Notes: generated from the letters alone by a model not told the origin. Counted from the first letter of the stretch, positions 43,366 to 53,397 are shown. The stretch: DNA of 64,000 bases from Parahaliea aestuarii (GCF_008064635.1 NZ_VRYZ01000006.1:310001-374000); one strand, 5' to 3'. Program-made: numbers and translations.

Positions 43366-44555
43366 AAGACGCCCTCATTTACGATGCCATTCGCAGCCCC
43401 CGCGGTCGCGCCAAAGAGAACGGCGGCCTGCACGCTGTCACCCCCCATGAACTGCTGAAGCAGCTTTACACGGCCATTGCCGAACGCACCGGCCTGTCGC
43501 CGGAACGGGTGGGCGATGTGATTCTCGGCTGTGCCACCCAGCACGGCGAGCAGGCGGGCAACATCGCCAAGGCCTCCACCCTCTACGCCGGCTGGCCGAG
43601 CCAGATTCCCGGCATGACCATCAACCGCTACTGTTCTTCCGGTATCGATAGCGTGGCCCTGGCCGCCCTCAAGGTGCAGGCCGGACTGGTGGATACCGCG
43701 ATTGGCGGCGGCGTGGAAATGATGTCGCGGGTGCCGATGCTGGCCGATGATGCCCGGGTGTTCAAGGACCCGGCCTTCGCCGCCCGCTGCCAGATGCTGA
43801 TGATGGGCAACGGCGCCGACCTCATCGCCACCCTGCACGGAGTCAGCCGTGAGCAGGCCGACGCCCTGGCCGCAACCAGCCAGCAACGCGCGGCGAAGGC
43901 CCGCGAAGCCGGTTACTTCAGTTCGATCGTACCGATCACCCGCCCCGACGGCAGCCAGTGCAGCGAGGACGAATGCATCCGCGGCGACACCACCGCGGAG
44001 GGCCTCGCCGGCATGGAACCGGCCTTCGCCAAAGCGGGCGCCATGGGGATTAATGCCTACCAGCTGGCGGCCCACAGCGAGCTGTCGGCAATCGAGCACA
44101 TCCACACCCCAGGCAACTCCCCGGCCATGGCCGATGGCGCCGCCTTGGTGCTGGTGGCCGCCGAGGGCGCGCTGGACGCCAGGCCCCGGGCGTGCATCGT
44201 GGCAAGCAATACCGTATCGGCGGACCCCACCCAGGTGCTGTCGGGCTGTGTGGAAGCGACCCGCACGTTGATGGCGGAACAGAAACTCACCGCTGCGGAT
44301 GTCGACCTGTTCGAGATTCACGAGGCCTTCGCCGCCATCTCGGTGATGGGCATGCGCGAACTGGCCATTCCGGAAGACAAGTACAACGTCAACGGCGGCG
44401 TGATCGCCCTCGGCCACCCGATGGGCGCCACCGGCTCCATGATGCTGGGCACCCTGCTGGATGAACTGGAGCGGCGGGGCCTGCACCGCGGCATCGTCTC
44501 CGCCGCCGGTGCCGCCGGTACCGGCAGCGCCATGCTGATCGAACGGCTCGGCTAA
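43362..44555 (+). CDS. Thiolase lacking the C-terminal catalytic cysteine
   Basis: FadA/AtoB-type thiolase of 397 residues. Cys91 in INRYCSSGID, EIHEAFAA and ALGHPMGATG are normal. The C-terminal CxGGG motif that supplies the acid/base Cys reads SAAGAAGTGSAM, so the cysteine aligns with Ala382 and the glycine-rich turn is changed. The codons around 44505-44530 are unambiguous. The ATG overlaps the previous stop (ATGA). It may have a different role, for example aldol-type C-C cleavage or a slow condensing activity. Fourth enzyme in the operon. Confidence 0.9.
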   Translation: MKDALIYDAIRSPRGRAKENGGLHAVTPHELLKQLYTAIAERTGLSPERVGDVILGCATQHGEQAGNIAKASTLYAGWPSQIPGMTINRYCSSGIDSVALAALKVQAGLVDTAIGGGVEMMSRVPMLADDARVFKDPAFAARCQMLMMGNGADLIATLHGVSREQADALAATSQQRAAKAREAGYFSSIVPITRPDGSQCSEDECIRGDTTAEGLAGMEPAFAKAGAMGINAYQLAAHSELSAIEHIHTPGNSPAMADGAALVLVAAEGALDARPRACIVASNTVSADPTQVLSGCVEATRTLMAEQKLTAADVDLFEIHEAFAAISVMGMRELAIPEDKYNVNGGVIALGHPMGATGSMMLGTLLDELERRGLHRGIVSAAGAAGTGSAMLIERLG

Positions 44556-44588
44556 CGCGATAACAAAAAACACCGTAAGGAATTTACC

Positions 44589-46115
44589 ATGCACTACCGG
44601 CTATCACTCCTGGCCGCGGCCGCGCTCGCCGCGGCCTGCGCCAACCAGAACGGCACAGACTCCCTCAGCGCGGACAGCCGCTGCGCCGCCCTCGCCGGCC
44701 ACACGTCGGCGGACACCACCGTAAGCAGTGCCCGCGAGATGCGCGACCACCAGGGCCTGCCCCCGTTCTGCCAGGTGGAAGGCAAAATTGAGGGCAAGGT
44801 GGGCTTTGTCATGCGCATGCCCAGCGAGAACTGGAACAGCAAATTCGTGGTAGCCGGCTGCGGCGGCTTTTGCGGCGGCCTGGACCCGGACAAGGCCGGC
44901 TATTCCAACAGCCTCAACGCCGCGCTGCAGGACGGCTATGCCGCAATCCTCACCGACAGCGGCCACCAGGCCCCGAGCTGGCAGACTGACTGGGCGCTGG
45001 ACGACCCCCGCGCGCTGGAGCTTTACGCCGGCGAGTGGATGCCGCTGGCCGTTGCCAGCGGCAGCTCCCTGGCAGCCAGCTACTACGAAAAAGTACCCCA
45101 GCGCACCTATTTCTCCGGCTGTTCCAACGGCGGCAGACTGGGACTGTATGCCGCCCAGCGCCACCCCGACCTGTTCGATGGAATCGCCGCCGGCGATGGC
45201 ATTTTCGACCTCAGCGGCAACGGCGGCATTCACGGTCTTTGGCTGCTACAGACTACACGCAAACCAGACGGCAGCGCCGTTATCTCCAAGGACAAAGTCC
45301 CCTTGCTCGCCGAGCACGTGATGCAACGCTGTGACAGCCTCGACGGCGTCGAAGACGGTATCGTCGCCCGCCCGGACCTCTGTGATCCCGCCCCCCAGGC
45401 CCTGCAGTGCAAGGGGGAAACTGGCGGGCAGTGCTTCAGCGCGGAGGAGGTGAACGCCATTCAGCGCCTGTACCGGGGTGCCACCGTCAATGGCCAGTCG
45501 CTGTTTCCCGGCATTGCTCCCGGCTCAGAGGCCTACTGGCCAATCTGGGTCGTCGGCACCAATGACAACATGGCCTGGGGCGAGAGAGCCGGCGAAGGTT
45601 ACCTGCGACTGGCTTACGGCATTCCGGCCGATCAGCCTTTTCACCCCCACGATTACAACCTGGCCGCGGAAATCGAGCGTATTCGCTCCCTTGCGCCCGT
45701 GGTCGACGCCACCGACCCCAACCTCGACGCTCTCGCCGCCGCCGGCACACGACTGTTTTACTACCAGGGCCTGGCGGACCCGTTGATCCTGCCCGGCCGA
45801 GCCGCGGCCTACTTCGAGGAAGCCACCGCGGCGACTGCGCCTGAAGCGCTGACGGCATCGGCGCGTTTTGTTACGGTACCGGGCTTTGGCCACTGCTGGG
45901 AGCGCCCCGGGCTTACCGCCGATGACTTCAACCCCCTACAGATCATCGACCGCTGGGTCGAACAGGGCGAAGCACCTGACACCGTACTCGCGCACCAGCG
46001 CGACGCCGAGGGCACTATTGTCCGCAGTCGCAAGCTCTGTGCCCTGCCGAACCAGGCGGTCTACCAGGGTGGCGATCCGGACAGCGCCGACAGCTTCACC
46101 TGCTCAGCCCCGTGA
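44589..46115 (+). CDS. Tannase/feruloyl esterase family alpha/beta hydrolase, probable lipoprotein
   Basis: Exported serine esterase of 508 residues. The N-terminus has a short hydrophobic stretch and possible lipobox ending at Cys17 (LAAAC). The family CS-D-HC signature is complete: Cys178-Ser179 in FSGCSNGGRLG, Asp397 in QGLADPLIL and His435-Cys436 in GFGHCWE. The calcium-loop-like CDSLDGVEDGIVARPDLC is also present. Members split aryl esters such as ferulate, gallate or MHET-type esters. Placed 33 bases after the thiolase with AAGGAA upstream; it could free the aromatic acid outside or in the periplasm. Confidence 0.92.
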   Translation: MHYRLSLLAAAALAAACANQNGTDSLSADSRCAALAGHTSADTTVSSAREMRDHQGLPPFCQVEGKIEGKVGFVMRMPSENWNSKFVVAGCGGFCGGLDPDKAGYSNSLNAALQDGYAAILTDSGHQAPSWQTDWALDDPRALELYAGEWMPLAVASGSSLAASYYEKVPQRTYFSGCSNGGRLGLYAAQRHPDLFDGIAAGDGIFDLSGNGGIHGLWLLQTTRKPDGSAVISKDKVPLLAEHVMQRCDSLDGVEDGIVARPDLCDPAPQALQCKGETGGQCFSAEEVNAIQRLYRGATVNGQSLFPGIAPGSEAYWPIWVVGTNDNMAWGERAGEGYLRLAYGIPADQPFHPHDYNLAAEIERIRSLAPVVDATDPNLDALAAAGTRLFYYQGLADPLILPGRAAAYFEEATAATAPEALTASARFVTVPGFGHCWERPGLTADDFNPLQIIDRWVEQGEAPDTVLAHQRDAEGTIVRSRKLCALPNQAVYQGGDPDSADSFTCSAP

Positions 46116-46154
46116 CGCGATAGCAACGTACTTGTCGAGAGGGGTGGCGCGGCC

Positions 46155-46823
46155 ATGCGCCCGGTAGACGCCGCCTCGCTCGTCATCGTGCGCAACCGCC
46201 GCGAGGTCCTGATGGGGCTGCGCAGCGCGCGGCACGCCTTCGTTCCGCAGCAATATGTTTTTCCCGGCGGGCGGGTGGATGCCGGCGACGCTCGCGTGCC
46301 CACTCCATTTTCACTGCAGGAATCGACCCGGCAGCGGCTGGAGCACAGCGTCAGCGCCGCCCGCGGACGCGCCATTGCAATGGCCGCGGTACGCGAAACC
46401 TGGGAGGAAACCGGACTGCTGCTAGGCAAGCCACCGCAACAGCCACTGCGCACCCGCTCGCCGTCCTGGCGCCCCTTCTACCGCCAGGGCCTGGCGCCGG
46501 CGCTACACCGCATGGACTACTTCGCCCGCGCCGTCACGCCACCCAACAATGTGCGCCGCTTTGACGCCCGCTTCTTCCTTGCCGACGCGCGCCACTGCGC
46601 CGGCCAGCTGCGCAGCAATGGCGAACTGGAGGATCTGCATTGGGTGACTTTTTCACAGGCAGCAAAGCTGCCGATGATCGGGATTACGCGACTGGTGCTC
46701 GCGCTGGTGCAGGAAACGTGTGGCGACCAAAACGCCCGTCGCCAGGCCATAGCCGCTGAACCCGCAGTAGCCCACTACGAGTTGGTGGAACAACACCCGC
46801 CAAGCCCTCATATTCTCGACTGA
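46155..46823 (+). CDS. NUDT19-like Nudix hydrolase
   Basis: Nudix protein of 222 residues. The Nudix box is split: FPGGRVDAGD is followed by about 35 extra residues before AAVRETWEETGLLLG (R80, E81, E84, E85). An insertion at this place is typical of the NUDT7/NUDT19 acyl-CoA diphosphatases. That fits a position at the end of an operon of CoA enzymes, where it could trim CoA or acyl-CoA. The link is by pattern only. It converges with the subtilase gene. Confidence 0.83.
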   Translation: MRPVDAASLVIVRNRREVLMGLRSARHAFVPQQYVFPGGRVDAGDARVPTPFSLQESTRQRLEHSVSAARGRAIAMAAVRETWEETGLLLGKPPQQPLRTRSPSWRPFYRQGLAPALHRMDYFARAVTPPNNVRRFDARFFLADARHCAGQLRSNGELEDLHWVTFSQAAKLPMIGITRLVLALVQETCGDQNARRQAIAAEPAVAHYELVEQHPPSPHILD

Positions 46824-46851
46824 GGCGCCCCCGGCACCTTCCCACAACCCC

Positions 46852-46872
46852 GCAAGGCACGCTTTGCAGTTT
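46852..46872 (+). terminator. Possible weak terminator after the Nudix gene
   Basis: GCAAGG (46852-46857) pairs with CTTTGC (46862-46867), one G-T pair, followed by AGTTTTA. Confidence 0.35.
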
Positions 46873-46899
46873 TACTCGCCCGCTCCGAAAGCGCGCAAC

Positions 46900-49803
46900 T
46901 TACGACCGATTGTTCTTGCCTCGGGACTCTGTCTTGCCGGGTGACCAAAACTGGCGGGTGGGCAACCCGGCGTCTCCGTCACTATCACCCGCCTGACGTG
47001 CGGGCCGCCGGATCATCAGCGGCACCGGCTGCCCACCCCCCTCGGCGGCCGCAGCACTGCCGATATTGGGGCTGAAACTGGCGTTGATCGACAGGCCTCG
47101 CCGCGGGCGATCAAGTACGATGTCATCGGGATTGAACAGCGTGCGGTAGGCGCCGCAGGCCTCGCCGGCGTCGCAAATAAAGAAATCATTGTCCATGTCG
47201 GACCCGACTGTCAGGCGATAGCTGCCTTCTTTCACGCGATCAAAGCGGAAGGTGTAACCACCGTCCTCAGGTTCCAGTATCCGCTGGTCAATGGTTGCCC
47301 CCGCTTGGTCGGTCAACAGGACGTACAACACTCCCGCACTGGTTGCCGAAGCCCCGACCTCTTCGACGGTGGCGATCACTTCCACTTCGCCGCTCCCCGC
47401 GGAGCTGTCGATCCGCAACGTGGTCTGGTACACCCCGGGCGCCAGACTGCCGGGCAGCAATCTCAGGCGGTACTGTCCCAGCCCATTGTCGTCGACGGCT
47501 TCGGCAGCGACTTCCAGCCAGGCCACCGGGCTGGCGATACCACTGACCCGCAAGGTCCCGCCGCCGCTGTTAGTGACGGTAAAGAGCCGGGACTCAACGC
47601 CCAGCGCCACGTTGCCGGGATAAATCTGCAGAGTTGGTGCCGTGGTGTCCGGACCGGAATCCGCGGTGCTGGCGGTGCGCACTGCTTTCGCAGCGTCGAG
47701 CAGGCCGTGGCCGTACTGAGAGTCCCAACCCGCCTCACCCAGGTCCGTGGTCAGACGTCCCTGCTGCAACCACTGATCCACTTGCGCCGGTGTCAGCGAC
47801 GGGCGCACCGCCTTCATCAAGGCGATGACACCAGCGACGTGGGGACTGGCCATTGAAGTCCCCTGCTGCGGTCCAATACCGAAACTGACTCCGGACCCGC
47901 TATCACTGCCCACCGTGCTGATAACACCATCAGTGTTACCGTCGCCGTCAAGATCCGCCGCCATGTCGCCGCCCGGCGCCACCAGGTCGAGGGTAGCGCC
48001 AAAATTGGAGTAAGACGCACGTACGCCGTTGGGGCCAACAGCACCGACCGAAATAACTCCCGGGTAGGCTGCGGGGTAGCTGGGCTGACTGCTGCTCTCA
48101 TTGCCCGCCGCGGCCACGACAATTACCCCCTTCTCCCGCGCCCTGGAAATGACATTACGCATGGCCTGGGAACTGTCAGCGCCACCGAGGCTGAGGTTGA
48201 TGATATCGGCCCTCTGTGCCGGCACGGTGCCTGAATCGTTGGCCAGGCCGGCCGCGTAGCGAACCCCCTGGGCAATGTCATAGACGGTACCTCCCTCCTC
48301 GCCCAGCACGCGGATTGGCATTACCCGTGTGCGCCAACCGACACCGGCCACACCGAGACTGTTATTGGTGGCGGCGGCCACGGTACCGCTGACGTGGGAA
48401 CCGTGGTAACTGCTCTGCCCCGCCACGCCGCCATCGCCGGGATCTTCTGCATCCGGATCGATACCGTCGTTGTCGCCCGAGTGGTAAGGATCGCTGATAA
48501 AGTCGTAGCCATCGACGAACTTGCCACTCAGGTCCGGGTGCCGGCCCAGCACACCGGTATCTATCACCGCGACAACGACGTCTCCGCTACCTCGTGTGAT
48601 GTCCCAGGCCTCGGCGAGATTGATCTGGCGATAGTGCCACTGCAACGAATAGTAAAGGTCGTTGGGTCGAGCGGCGGCGCGGTAGCGGTAATTCGGTTCG
48701 GCGAACTCCACGTCTGAGCGGTTATTCAAGGCCTTGATTGCGTTCAGGGCCCGCCATTTGCGCTCCAGTTCCCCACTGTGGAACTGGCCTGCCTTGCCGG
48801 AGTCGCCCGCAGCAGTCATTGCGCTAGCCACCGACAGGCTCGCCAGTGACTCGAGGCGCAAACGCGGCTCAGCGGCAGAAGCGGCCTGCGCCTGGGGACC
48901 TCTCGCCTGACGGTACTGCACCACTACCGCCTCCGGATCGAAATCCGCGGTTGCAGTGAAGCCACCGGCGGCTTCAGACGCGGGCTGACCGATTGACAGT
49001 GTGTAGTTGGAGGCCCCGGAGTAAGCAAAGACATTGATAGAATAGCGGCCACTCTGCGCCACAGTCAGGGATTCGTAATAGCTGGTATTGAGCGAGAAGT
49101 CGACAATCTGATCATTGCTGTCGAAAAGGTACAGGTCGAGGTCGCCCTGCTCCGGTTCCGACACATTAAGGGAAATCACCTGCCCCGCTAGCAGGTCTAC
49201 CGTGTAGAAATCGTCCCGGTCACCGAAGTCAGTCGACGGCCCAGGCTCGCCGGCGTCGATTACATTGGCGTAGCCACCGATAGTGGCGGGATTGGACACA
49301 GGCTGCGACAGGGAAGGGTAGTCGTTTGGGGTGTAGGGAGCATTAATGTCGTTTACATCGCTATCCGCACGGGATTGCGCGGCTACCGTCACAGTGCCAG
49401 TGATGACGTGAAACGCCGCCGGCTCGAACACCGGCGCCAGATGGAAGACCCGGTTGGAGCTCAACACCGCCATCAAGGACTCATTGCCGGAAAAGCCGGT
49501 GGTGCTGAGCGCGCAAGCCGCCAGGCTGCCGCCACAGAAATAACCATCGCCCCGGCGCCAGCCCCTGAATACATGCTCGTCGTCCGCCACAGCCAGGAAG
49601 CTCTCATCGAAGTCCGTGTCGCGCACATCCAGCTCACACACGGCGCCACCTTCGCACTGGTAGCGGCCGGACTCGGTCTCGATTCTGCCGCCTTCGGGCA
49701 CCTCAATACGGACTTTGCAGCCCGCCAACGCCGACAACACCAAGCCGGCCACAAGCAAATGTCGAGTGAACAATTTCCCGGTTCCTTTGTTGCTTCCTTG
49801 CAA
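46900..49803 (-). CDS. Subtilisin-like (S8) serine peptidase lipoprotein with PPC domain
   Basis: Large surface or periplasmic protease, 967 residues. The signal peptide ends in a lipobox LSALAGC (Cys29). An internal Cys-rich bacterial-repeat-like segment (30-130) is followed by a PPC domain (about 205-290: DDFYTVDLLAGQVISLNVSEP, LDLYLFDSNDQIVDF), then a propeptide-like part and the S8 catalytic domain with Asp415 (VIDTGVLG), His467 (YHGSHVSGT) and Ser649 (GTSMASPHVAG). The C-terminal 270 residues hold a viral-type beta domain (TAPTLQIYPGNVALG) and an extra domain. PPC is usually after the catalytic domain; here it is before. Own promoter in the 118-base gap upstream. Confidence 0.92.
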   Translation of the reverse strand: MQGSNKGTGKLFTRHLLVAGLVLSALAGCKVRIEVPEGGRIETESGRYQCEGGAVCELDVRDTDFDESFLAVADDEHVFRGWRRGDGYFCGGSLAACALSTTGFSGNESLMAVLSSNRVFHLAPVFEPAAFHVITGTVTVAAQSRADSDVNDINAPYTPNDYPSLSQPVSNPATIGGYANVIDAGEPGPSTDFGDRDDFYTVDLLAGQVISLNVSEPEQGDLDLYLFDSNDQIVDFSLNTSYYESLTVAQSGRYSINVFAYSGASNYTLSIGQPASEAAGGFTATADFDPEAVVVQYRQARGPQAQAASAAEPRLRLESLASLSVASAMTAAGDSGKAGQFHSGELERKWRALNAIKALNNRSDVEFAEPNYRYRAAARPNDLYYSLQWHYRQINLAEAWDITRGSGDVVVAVIDTGVLGRHPDLSGKFVDGYDFISDPYHSGDNDGIDPDAEDPGDGGVAGQSSYHGSHVSGTVAAATNNSLGVAGVGWRTRVMPIRVLGEEGGTVYDIAQGVRYAAGLANDSGTVPAQRADIINLSLGGADSSQAMRNVISRAREKGVIVVAAAGNESSSQPSYPAAYPGVISVGAVGPNGVRASYSNFGATLDLVAPGGDMAADLDGDGNTDGVISTVGSDSGSGVSFGIGPQQGTSMASPHVAGVIALMKAVRPSLTPAQVDQWLQQGRLTTDLGEAGWDSQYGHGLLDAAKAVRTASTADSGPDTTAPTLQIYPGNVALGVESRLFTVTNSGGGTLRVSGIASPVAWLEVAAEAVDDNGLGQYRLRLLPGSLAPGVYQTTLRIDSSAGSGEVEVIATVEEVGASATSAGVLYVLLTDQAGATIDQRILEPEDGGYTFRFDRVKEGSYRLTVGSDMDNDFFICDAGEACGAYRTLFNPDDIVLDRPRRGLSINASFSPNIGSAAAAEGGGQPVPLMIRRPARQAGDSDGDAGLPTRQFWSPGKTESRGKNNRS

Positions 49804-49921
49804 TATCGTCCGCGCTCGCTGTTACTGAAGGAGCGACTACCCAACCCGGGTGGTACGCAACTGGCGACACGCTGGCATCGCCATCAGATTTCCGCTGGAC
49901 TGCGTCATACTATAACAAGCT

Positions 49922-52078
49922 TCAGCGAAATTGCTCGTCCCGCTCCGCCATGTCCAACAGCAATTGCGGTGGTGCGAATGCCTGGCCATAACGCGCCGCC
50001 AGCTCGCTGGCACGCCTGGCGAAGGCCTTTGCGCCATAGGCGTTGACACACTGGAACACCCCGCCGGTGTGCGGCGGAAAACCGATGCCCATGATGGAGC
50101 CGATATTGCCGTCGGCGACGCTGGTGAGTACGCCCTCCTCCATGATGCGGATGGCCTCCAGCACCTGCGGAAACAGCAACCGGTCGCGCACATCCTCATA
50201 GGGAATGTCGGTGTAGCCGTGCGGCGCAAAACGGTCCTTCAGCCCGGGCCAGGTGGCGATCTTCCGGCCCTTTTCATCGTAATCGTAGAACCCGCCACCG
50301 GCCTGCTGGCCTTTGCGCTGGCAATCCTCGATCATGACGCGAATCACCTCTGATTCCGGGGCATTCTCGAAGGCCTCTCCCCGCGCCTCGGCATCCTTTT
50401 TGCGCTGTTGCATGCCGTGGTAGGCGGTTTCAATAGAGATGCTGTCCAGGGTTTCCAGCGGCCCCATGGGCGAGCCATTGAAAGCGGCGGCGTTCTCGAT
50501 GAGTGCCGGGTTGACGCCTTCCGCCAGCATGCGCTGGCCCTGGGTGATGGTCTGGCCGATCACGCGGGTGGTGAAGAAACCGGGAGCGTCCCTCACCACA
50601 ATGGGTTTTTTACCCAGTTGTTGGGCGAGATCGAAGGTCAGGGCCAGAGCCTCGTCGGAGGTCTGCTCACCGGTGATGATTTCCACCAGCGGCATGCGCT
50701 CAGCCGGTGAAAAGAAGTGCATACCGATAAAGTTCTGCGGCCGCACCGATGCACCGGCCAGTTCGGTGATGGGCAGCGAGGAGGTATTGCTGGCAAAGAT
50801 GGCATTGTCGCCGAGGGCGGCCTCGGTCTCCCTGGTCACCGCGGCCTTGATCTCGCGATCTTCAAACACCGCCTCGATCACCAGATCGCAACCGGCCAGG
50901 TCAGCAGCATTCCCCGTGGAATGTATCCGCGCCAAGAGGGCTTCGCTGGCGACCTCGTCCAGGCGGCGATCCCTCTCACAGGCTTTGATCGCGTAGGCCT
51001 TGCCCTTGTCGGCGCGCTGCTGGTCCAGGTCTTTCAGTACGACCTCTATGCCGACTTTGGCGGCATTGAAGGCGATGCCCGCCCCCATCACCCCGGCGCC
51101 CAGAATGCCCAGTTTCTTGACCTGGCGTTTCTCGACGCCTTTGGGTCGCGAGGCCCCCGCATCGAGCTGGTTCATCTGCACAAAGAAGGTGGTCATCATG
51201 TTGCGCGACACCTGGTCCAGCAGCAGGCGCTGGAAATAGCGCGCCTCCACCTTATGGGCGGTGTCATAGTCCACCCGGGCTGTATCCACTACGGCGGCAA
51301 AGATCACCTGCTGCGCCGGCATATTCCCCCTGGTCTGGTTCATCACGTTGACCGGGCCAAAGTAGGTAAGACCCTGGGTAGCGTCATCACCAGGCAGGCC
51401 ACCGGGCATTTGATAATCCGTCTGCTCCCAGGGCTGCTTTGCCTCCGGGTTGGCCCTGATCCAGGCCTTGGCGCGAGCCGCCATGGCCTCTTCGGACTCG
51501 GCCAGTTCGTGCACCAGACCGGCTTCCAGCGCCCGCGGCGCGCGCAGGCGCTTGCCCTGGGCAATCAAGGGCAGGGCCTTTTCCATGCCGAGCAGGCGCA
51601 CCAGCCGCACCACGCCACCAGCGCCTGGCATCAGGCCGAGCATGGCCTCCGGCAGGCCGATCTGTACTTTTGCGTCATCCAGCGCTATCCGGTAGTGGCA
51701 GGCCAGGGCAATCTCGTACCCGCCGCCCAGCGCGGCGCCGTTTATGCCGACAGCCACCGGCACCCCGAGCGATTCCAGCCGCCGCAGTGGCTCCTTGCTT
51801 TGCAGCAGCGCCTCGAACATCTGCTGACGCTCCTGCGGCGAGGGGTTGAGGTCCATTTCCAGCATTTTGGTAATGTCGCCACCGGCAAAAAACTGGCCCG
51901 GCTTGCCGGAGCGTATGTACACCCCGGCTATTTCGCCCTGCATCGCTTCCAGCTCGTCGAGGGCCTTGGGCATGGCCTCGGCGTACTCGTCGCCCATCAC
52001 ATTCACCGATTTGCCGGGCTGGTCGAAGATCAGCTCCACAATGCCATCGGCGTCTTTTTGCAAACGGATATAGCTCAT
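49922..52078 (-). CDS. fadJ: Fatty-acid oxidation complex alpha subunit (enoyl-CoA hydratase / 3-hydroxyacyl-CoA dehydrogenase)
   Basis: Bifunctional beta-oxidation enzyme of 718 residues. Hydratase domain (1-190) with [18 protein letters not shown] and [18 protein letters not shown] carrying the two Glu; NAD domain near 330 with [20 protein letters not shown] site [32 protein letters not shown] 52078 has GAGGAG upstream. It follows the thiolase gene by 18 bases, the usual alpha/beta pair, and could finish breakdown of acyl-CoAs from the island. The choice between FadB and FadJ symbol is uncertain; the family is sure. Confidence 0.92.
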   Translation of the reverse strand: MSYIRLQKDADGIVELIFDQPGKSVNVMGDEYAEAMPKALDELEAMQGEIAGVYIRSGKPGQFFAGGDITKMLEMDLNPSPQERQQMFEALLQSKEPLRRLESLGVPVAVGINGAALGGGYEIALACHYRIALDDAKVQIGLPEAMLGLMPGAGGVVRLVRLLGMEKALPLIAQGKRLRAPRALEAGLVHELAESEEAMAARAKAWIRANPEAKQPWEQTDYQMPGGLPGDDATQGLTYFGPVNVMNQTRGNMPAQQVIFAAVVDTARVDYDTAHKVEARYFQRLLLDQVSRNMMTTFFVQMNQLDAGASRPKGVEKRQVKKLGILGAGVMGAGIAFNAAKVGIEVVLKDLDQQRADKGKAYAIKACERDRRLDEVASEALLARIHSTGNAADLAGCDLVIEAVFEDREIKAAVTRETEAALGDNAIFASNTSSLPITELAGASVRPQNFIGMHFFSPAERMPLVEIITGEQTSDEALALTFDLAQQLGKKPIVVRDAPGFFTTRVIGQTITQGQRMLAEGVNPALIENAAAFNGSPMGPLETLDSISIETAYHGMQQRKKDAEARGEAFENAPESEVIRVMIEDCQRKGQQAGGGFYDYDEKGRKIATWPGLKDRFAPHGYTDIPYEDVRDRLLFPQVLEAIRIMEEGVLTSVADGNIGSIMGIGFPPHTGGVFQCVNAYGAKAFARRASELAARYGQAFAPPQLLLDMAERDEQFR

Positions 52079-52096
52079 GACGTCTCTCCTCAACCC

Positions 52097-53299
52097 TTAC
52101 ACGCGCTCAATGATGGTGGCGATGCCAATGCCGCCGCCCGCGCACAGCGTTACCAGGGCGGTGTTCTGGTCCCTGCGCTCCAGTTCGTCGAGCACCGTGC
52201 CAAGGATCATGGCCCCGGTCGCCCCGATGGGGTGTCCCATGGCGATAGCGCCGCCGTTGACGTTGATTTTGTCGTCGGGAATGCCCAGCAGGCGCTGGTA
52301 GCGCAATACAACAGCGGCAAAGGCCTCGTTGAGTTCAAACAGATCGATGTCCTCCACACTCATCCCGGCGATCTGCAAGGCCTTCTTCGACGCCGGCGCC
52401 GGCCCCCCCAGCATCAGGGTGGGTTCGCTACCGGTCAGGGCACAGGCGCGAATGCGGGCGCGGGGCTTCAGCCCGAGATCGCTACCGGCCTCGCGATTAC
52501 CCACCAGCACCAGCGCGGCGCCATCCACCACGCCCGAGCTGTTGCCCGGCGTGTGAATACAGGCGAGCTTTTCCACCTGGGGGTATTTGAACTTGAGGAA
52601 GTCGCCATGGCCGTACTGTTCAAACACGGTGAAGGAGGGCTTGAGGCCCGCGAGGTTCTCCATCGTGGTCGGGCGAATCAGCTCGTCCCGGTCCAGCACC
52701 ACCACGCCGTTGAGGTCGGTTACCGGTACCAGGGAGCGATCAAAATAGCCGGCGTCGCGGGCCGCCGCGGCGCGGCGCTGGGACTCGCAGGCGTAGCGGT
52801 CCACGTCTTCACGACTGAAGCCGTCCAGGTGGGCCATCAGGTCCGCTGCCAGGCCCTGGGAAATGCCGAAGCTGTGCATCGCCACCCAGGGGTCGCCAGC
52901 GGCGGCACCACCGGCGCCAATCCCCAGGCGCGACATGCTCTCCACCCCGCCGGCCATGCCCAGGGACTCCATGCCCGACATGACCTTCATAGCCAGTGTG
53001 TTCACTGCATCCAGGCCACCGGCGCAGTAACGGTGCAGCTGGGCGCCTACGGTTGCCTGGTGCCAACCGCTGTAGACCAGCGCCGTCTTGGCGATGTTCT
53101 GGCCCTGCTCCTTTACCGGCTCGCCGGTGGCGAGCAGTACATCCTCCACCCGCTCCTCGGACAGATCGTGCCGGTCGCGCATGGCAAGCAGTAGATTGCG
53201 CACCAGATCAACCGGCTTGACCTCGTACAGGCCGCCACCGGGCTTGCCGCGCCCGCGCGGGGTGCGAATGGCATCGTAGATGTATGCGTCCTGGGTCAT
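52097..53299 (-). CDS. fadI: Acetyl-CoA C-acyltransferase (beta-oxidation thiolase)
   Basis: Thiolase of 400 residues with all catalytic parts: Cys in [31 protein letters not shown] and the C-terminal [18 protein letters not shown] 53299 ([16 protein letters not shown]) is preferred to the longer frame. It is the beta partner of the following FadJ/FadB-like gene. In contrast to the thiolase at 43362-44555 it keeps the C-terminal cysteine, which makes it a good reference for that comparison. The choice of symbol is uncertain. Confidence 0.92.
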   Translation of the reverse strand: MTQDAYIYDAIRTPRGRGKPGGGLYEVKPVDLVRNLLLAMRDRHDLSEERVEDVLLATGEPVKEQGQNIAKTALVYSGWHQATVGAQLHRYCAGGLDAVNTLAMKVMSGMESLGMAGGVESMSRLGIGAGGAAAGDPWVAMHSFGISQGLAADLMAHLDGFSREDVDRYACESQRRAAAARDAGYFDRSLVPVTDLNGVVVLDRDELIRPTTMENLAGLKPSFTVFEQYGHGDFLKFKYPQVEKLACIHTPGNSSGVVDGAALVLVGNREAGSDLGLKPRARIRACALTGSEPTLMLGGPAPASKKALQIAGMSVEDIDLFELNEAFAAVVLRYQRLLGIPDDKINVNGGAIAMGHPIGATGAMILGTVLDELERRDQNTALVTLCAGGGIGIATIIERV

Positions 53300-53397
53300 G
53301 GGATTCCTCTTGCCTGGACTGGCCGCGGCGTGACTGCCGGCCACAATGATCAGTGGCGCCATCTTCCCGGCCAGATCATCGGCAATCCATTGCGCCA

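Noticed and set aside
41266-44594. Two 500-codon minus-strand ORFs opposite the ligase and thiolases
   Set aside because: Antisense shadows in high-GC genes; the plus-strand operon has overlapping starts and intact motifs.
9255-46823. Antiphage, CRISPR or biosynthetic (NRPS/PKS) system in the island
   Set aside because: No repeats of array type, no nuclease/helicase defence set, and the adenylation enzymes lack carrier or condensation domains; all fit CoA catabolism.
50717-53194. 825-codon plus-strand ORF opposite fadJ and the thiolase
   Set aside because: Antisense shadow, His/Gln/Gly-rich with no domain; both minus-strand genes are complete.
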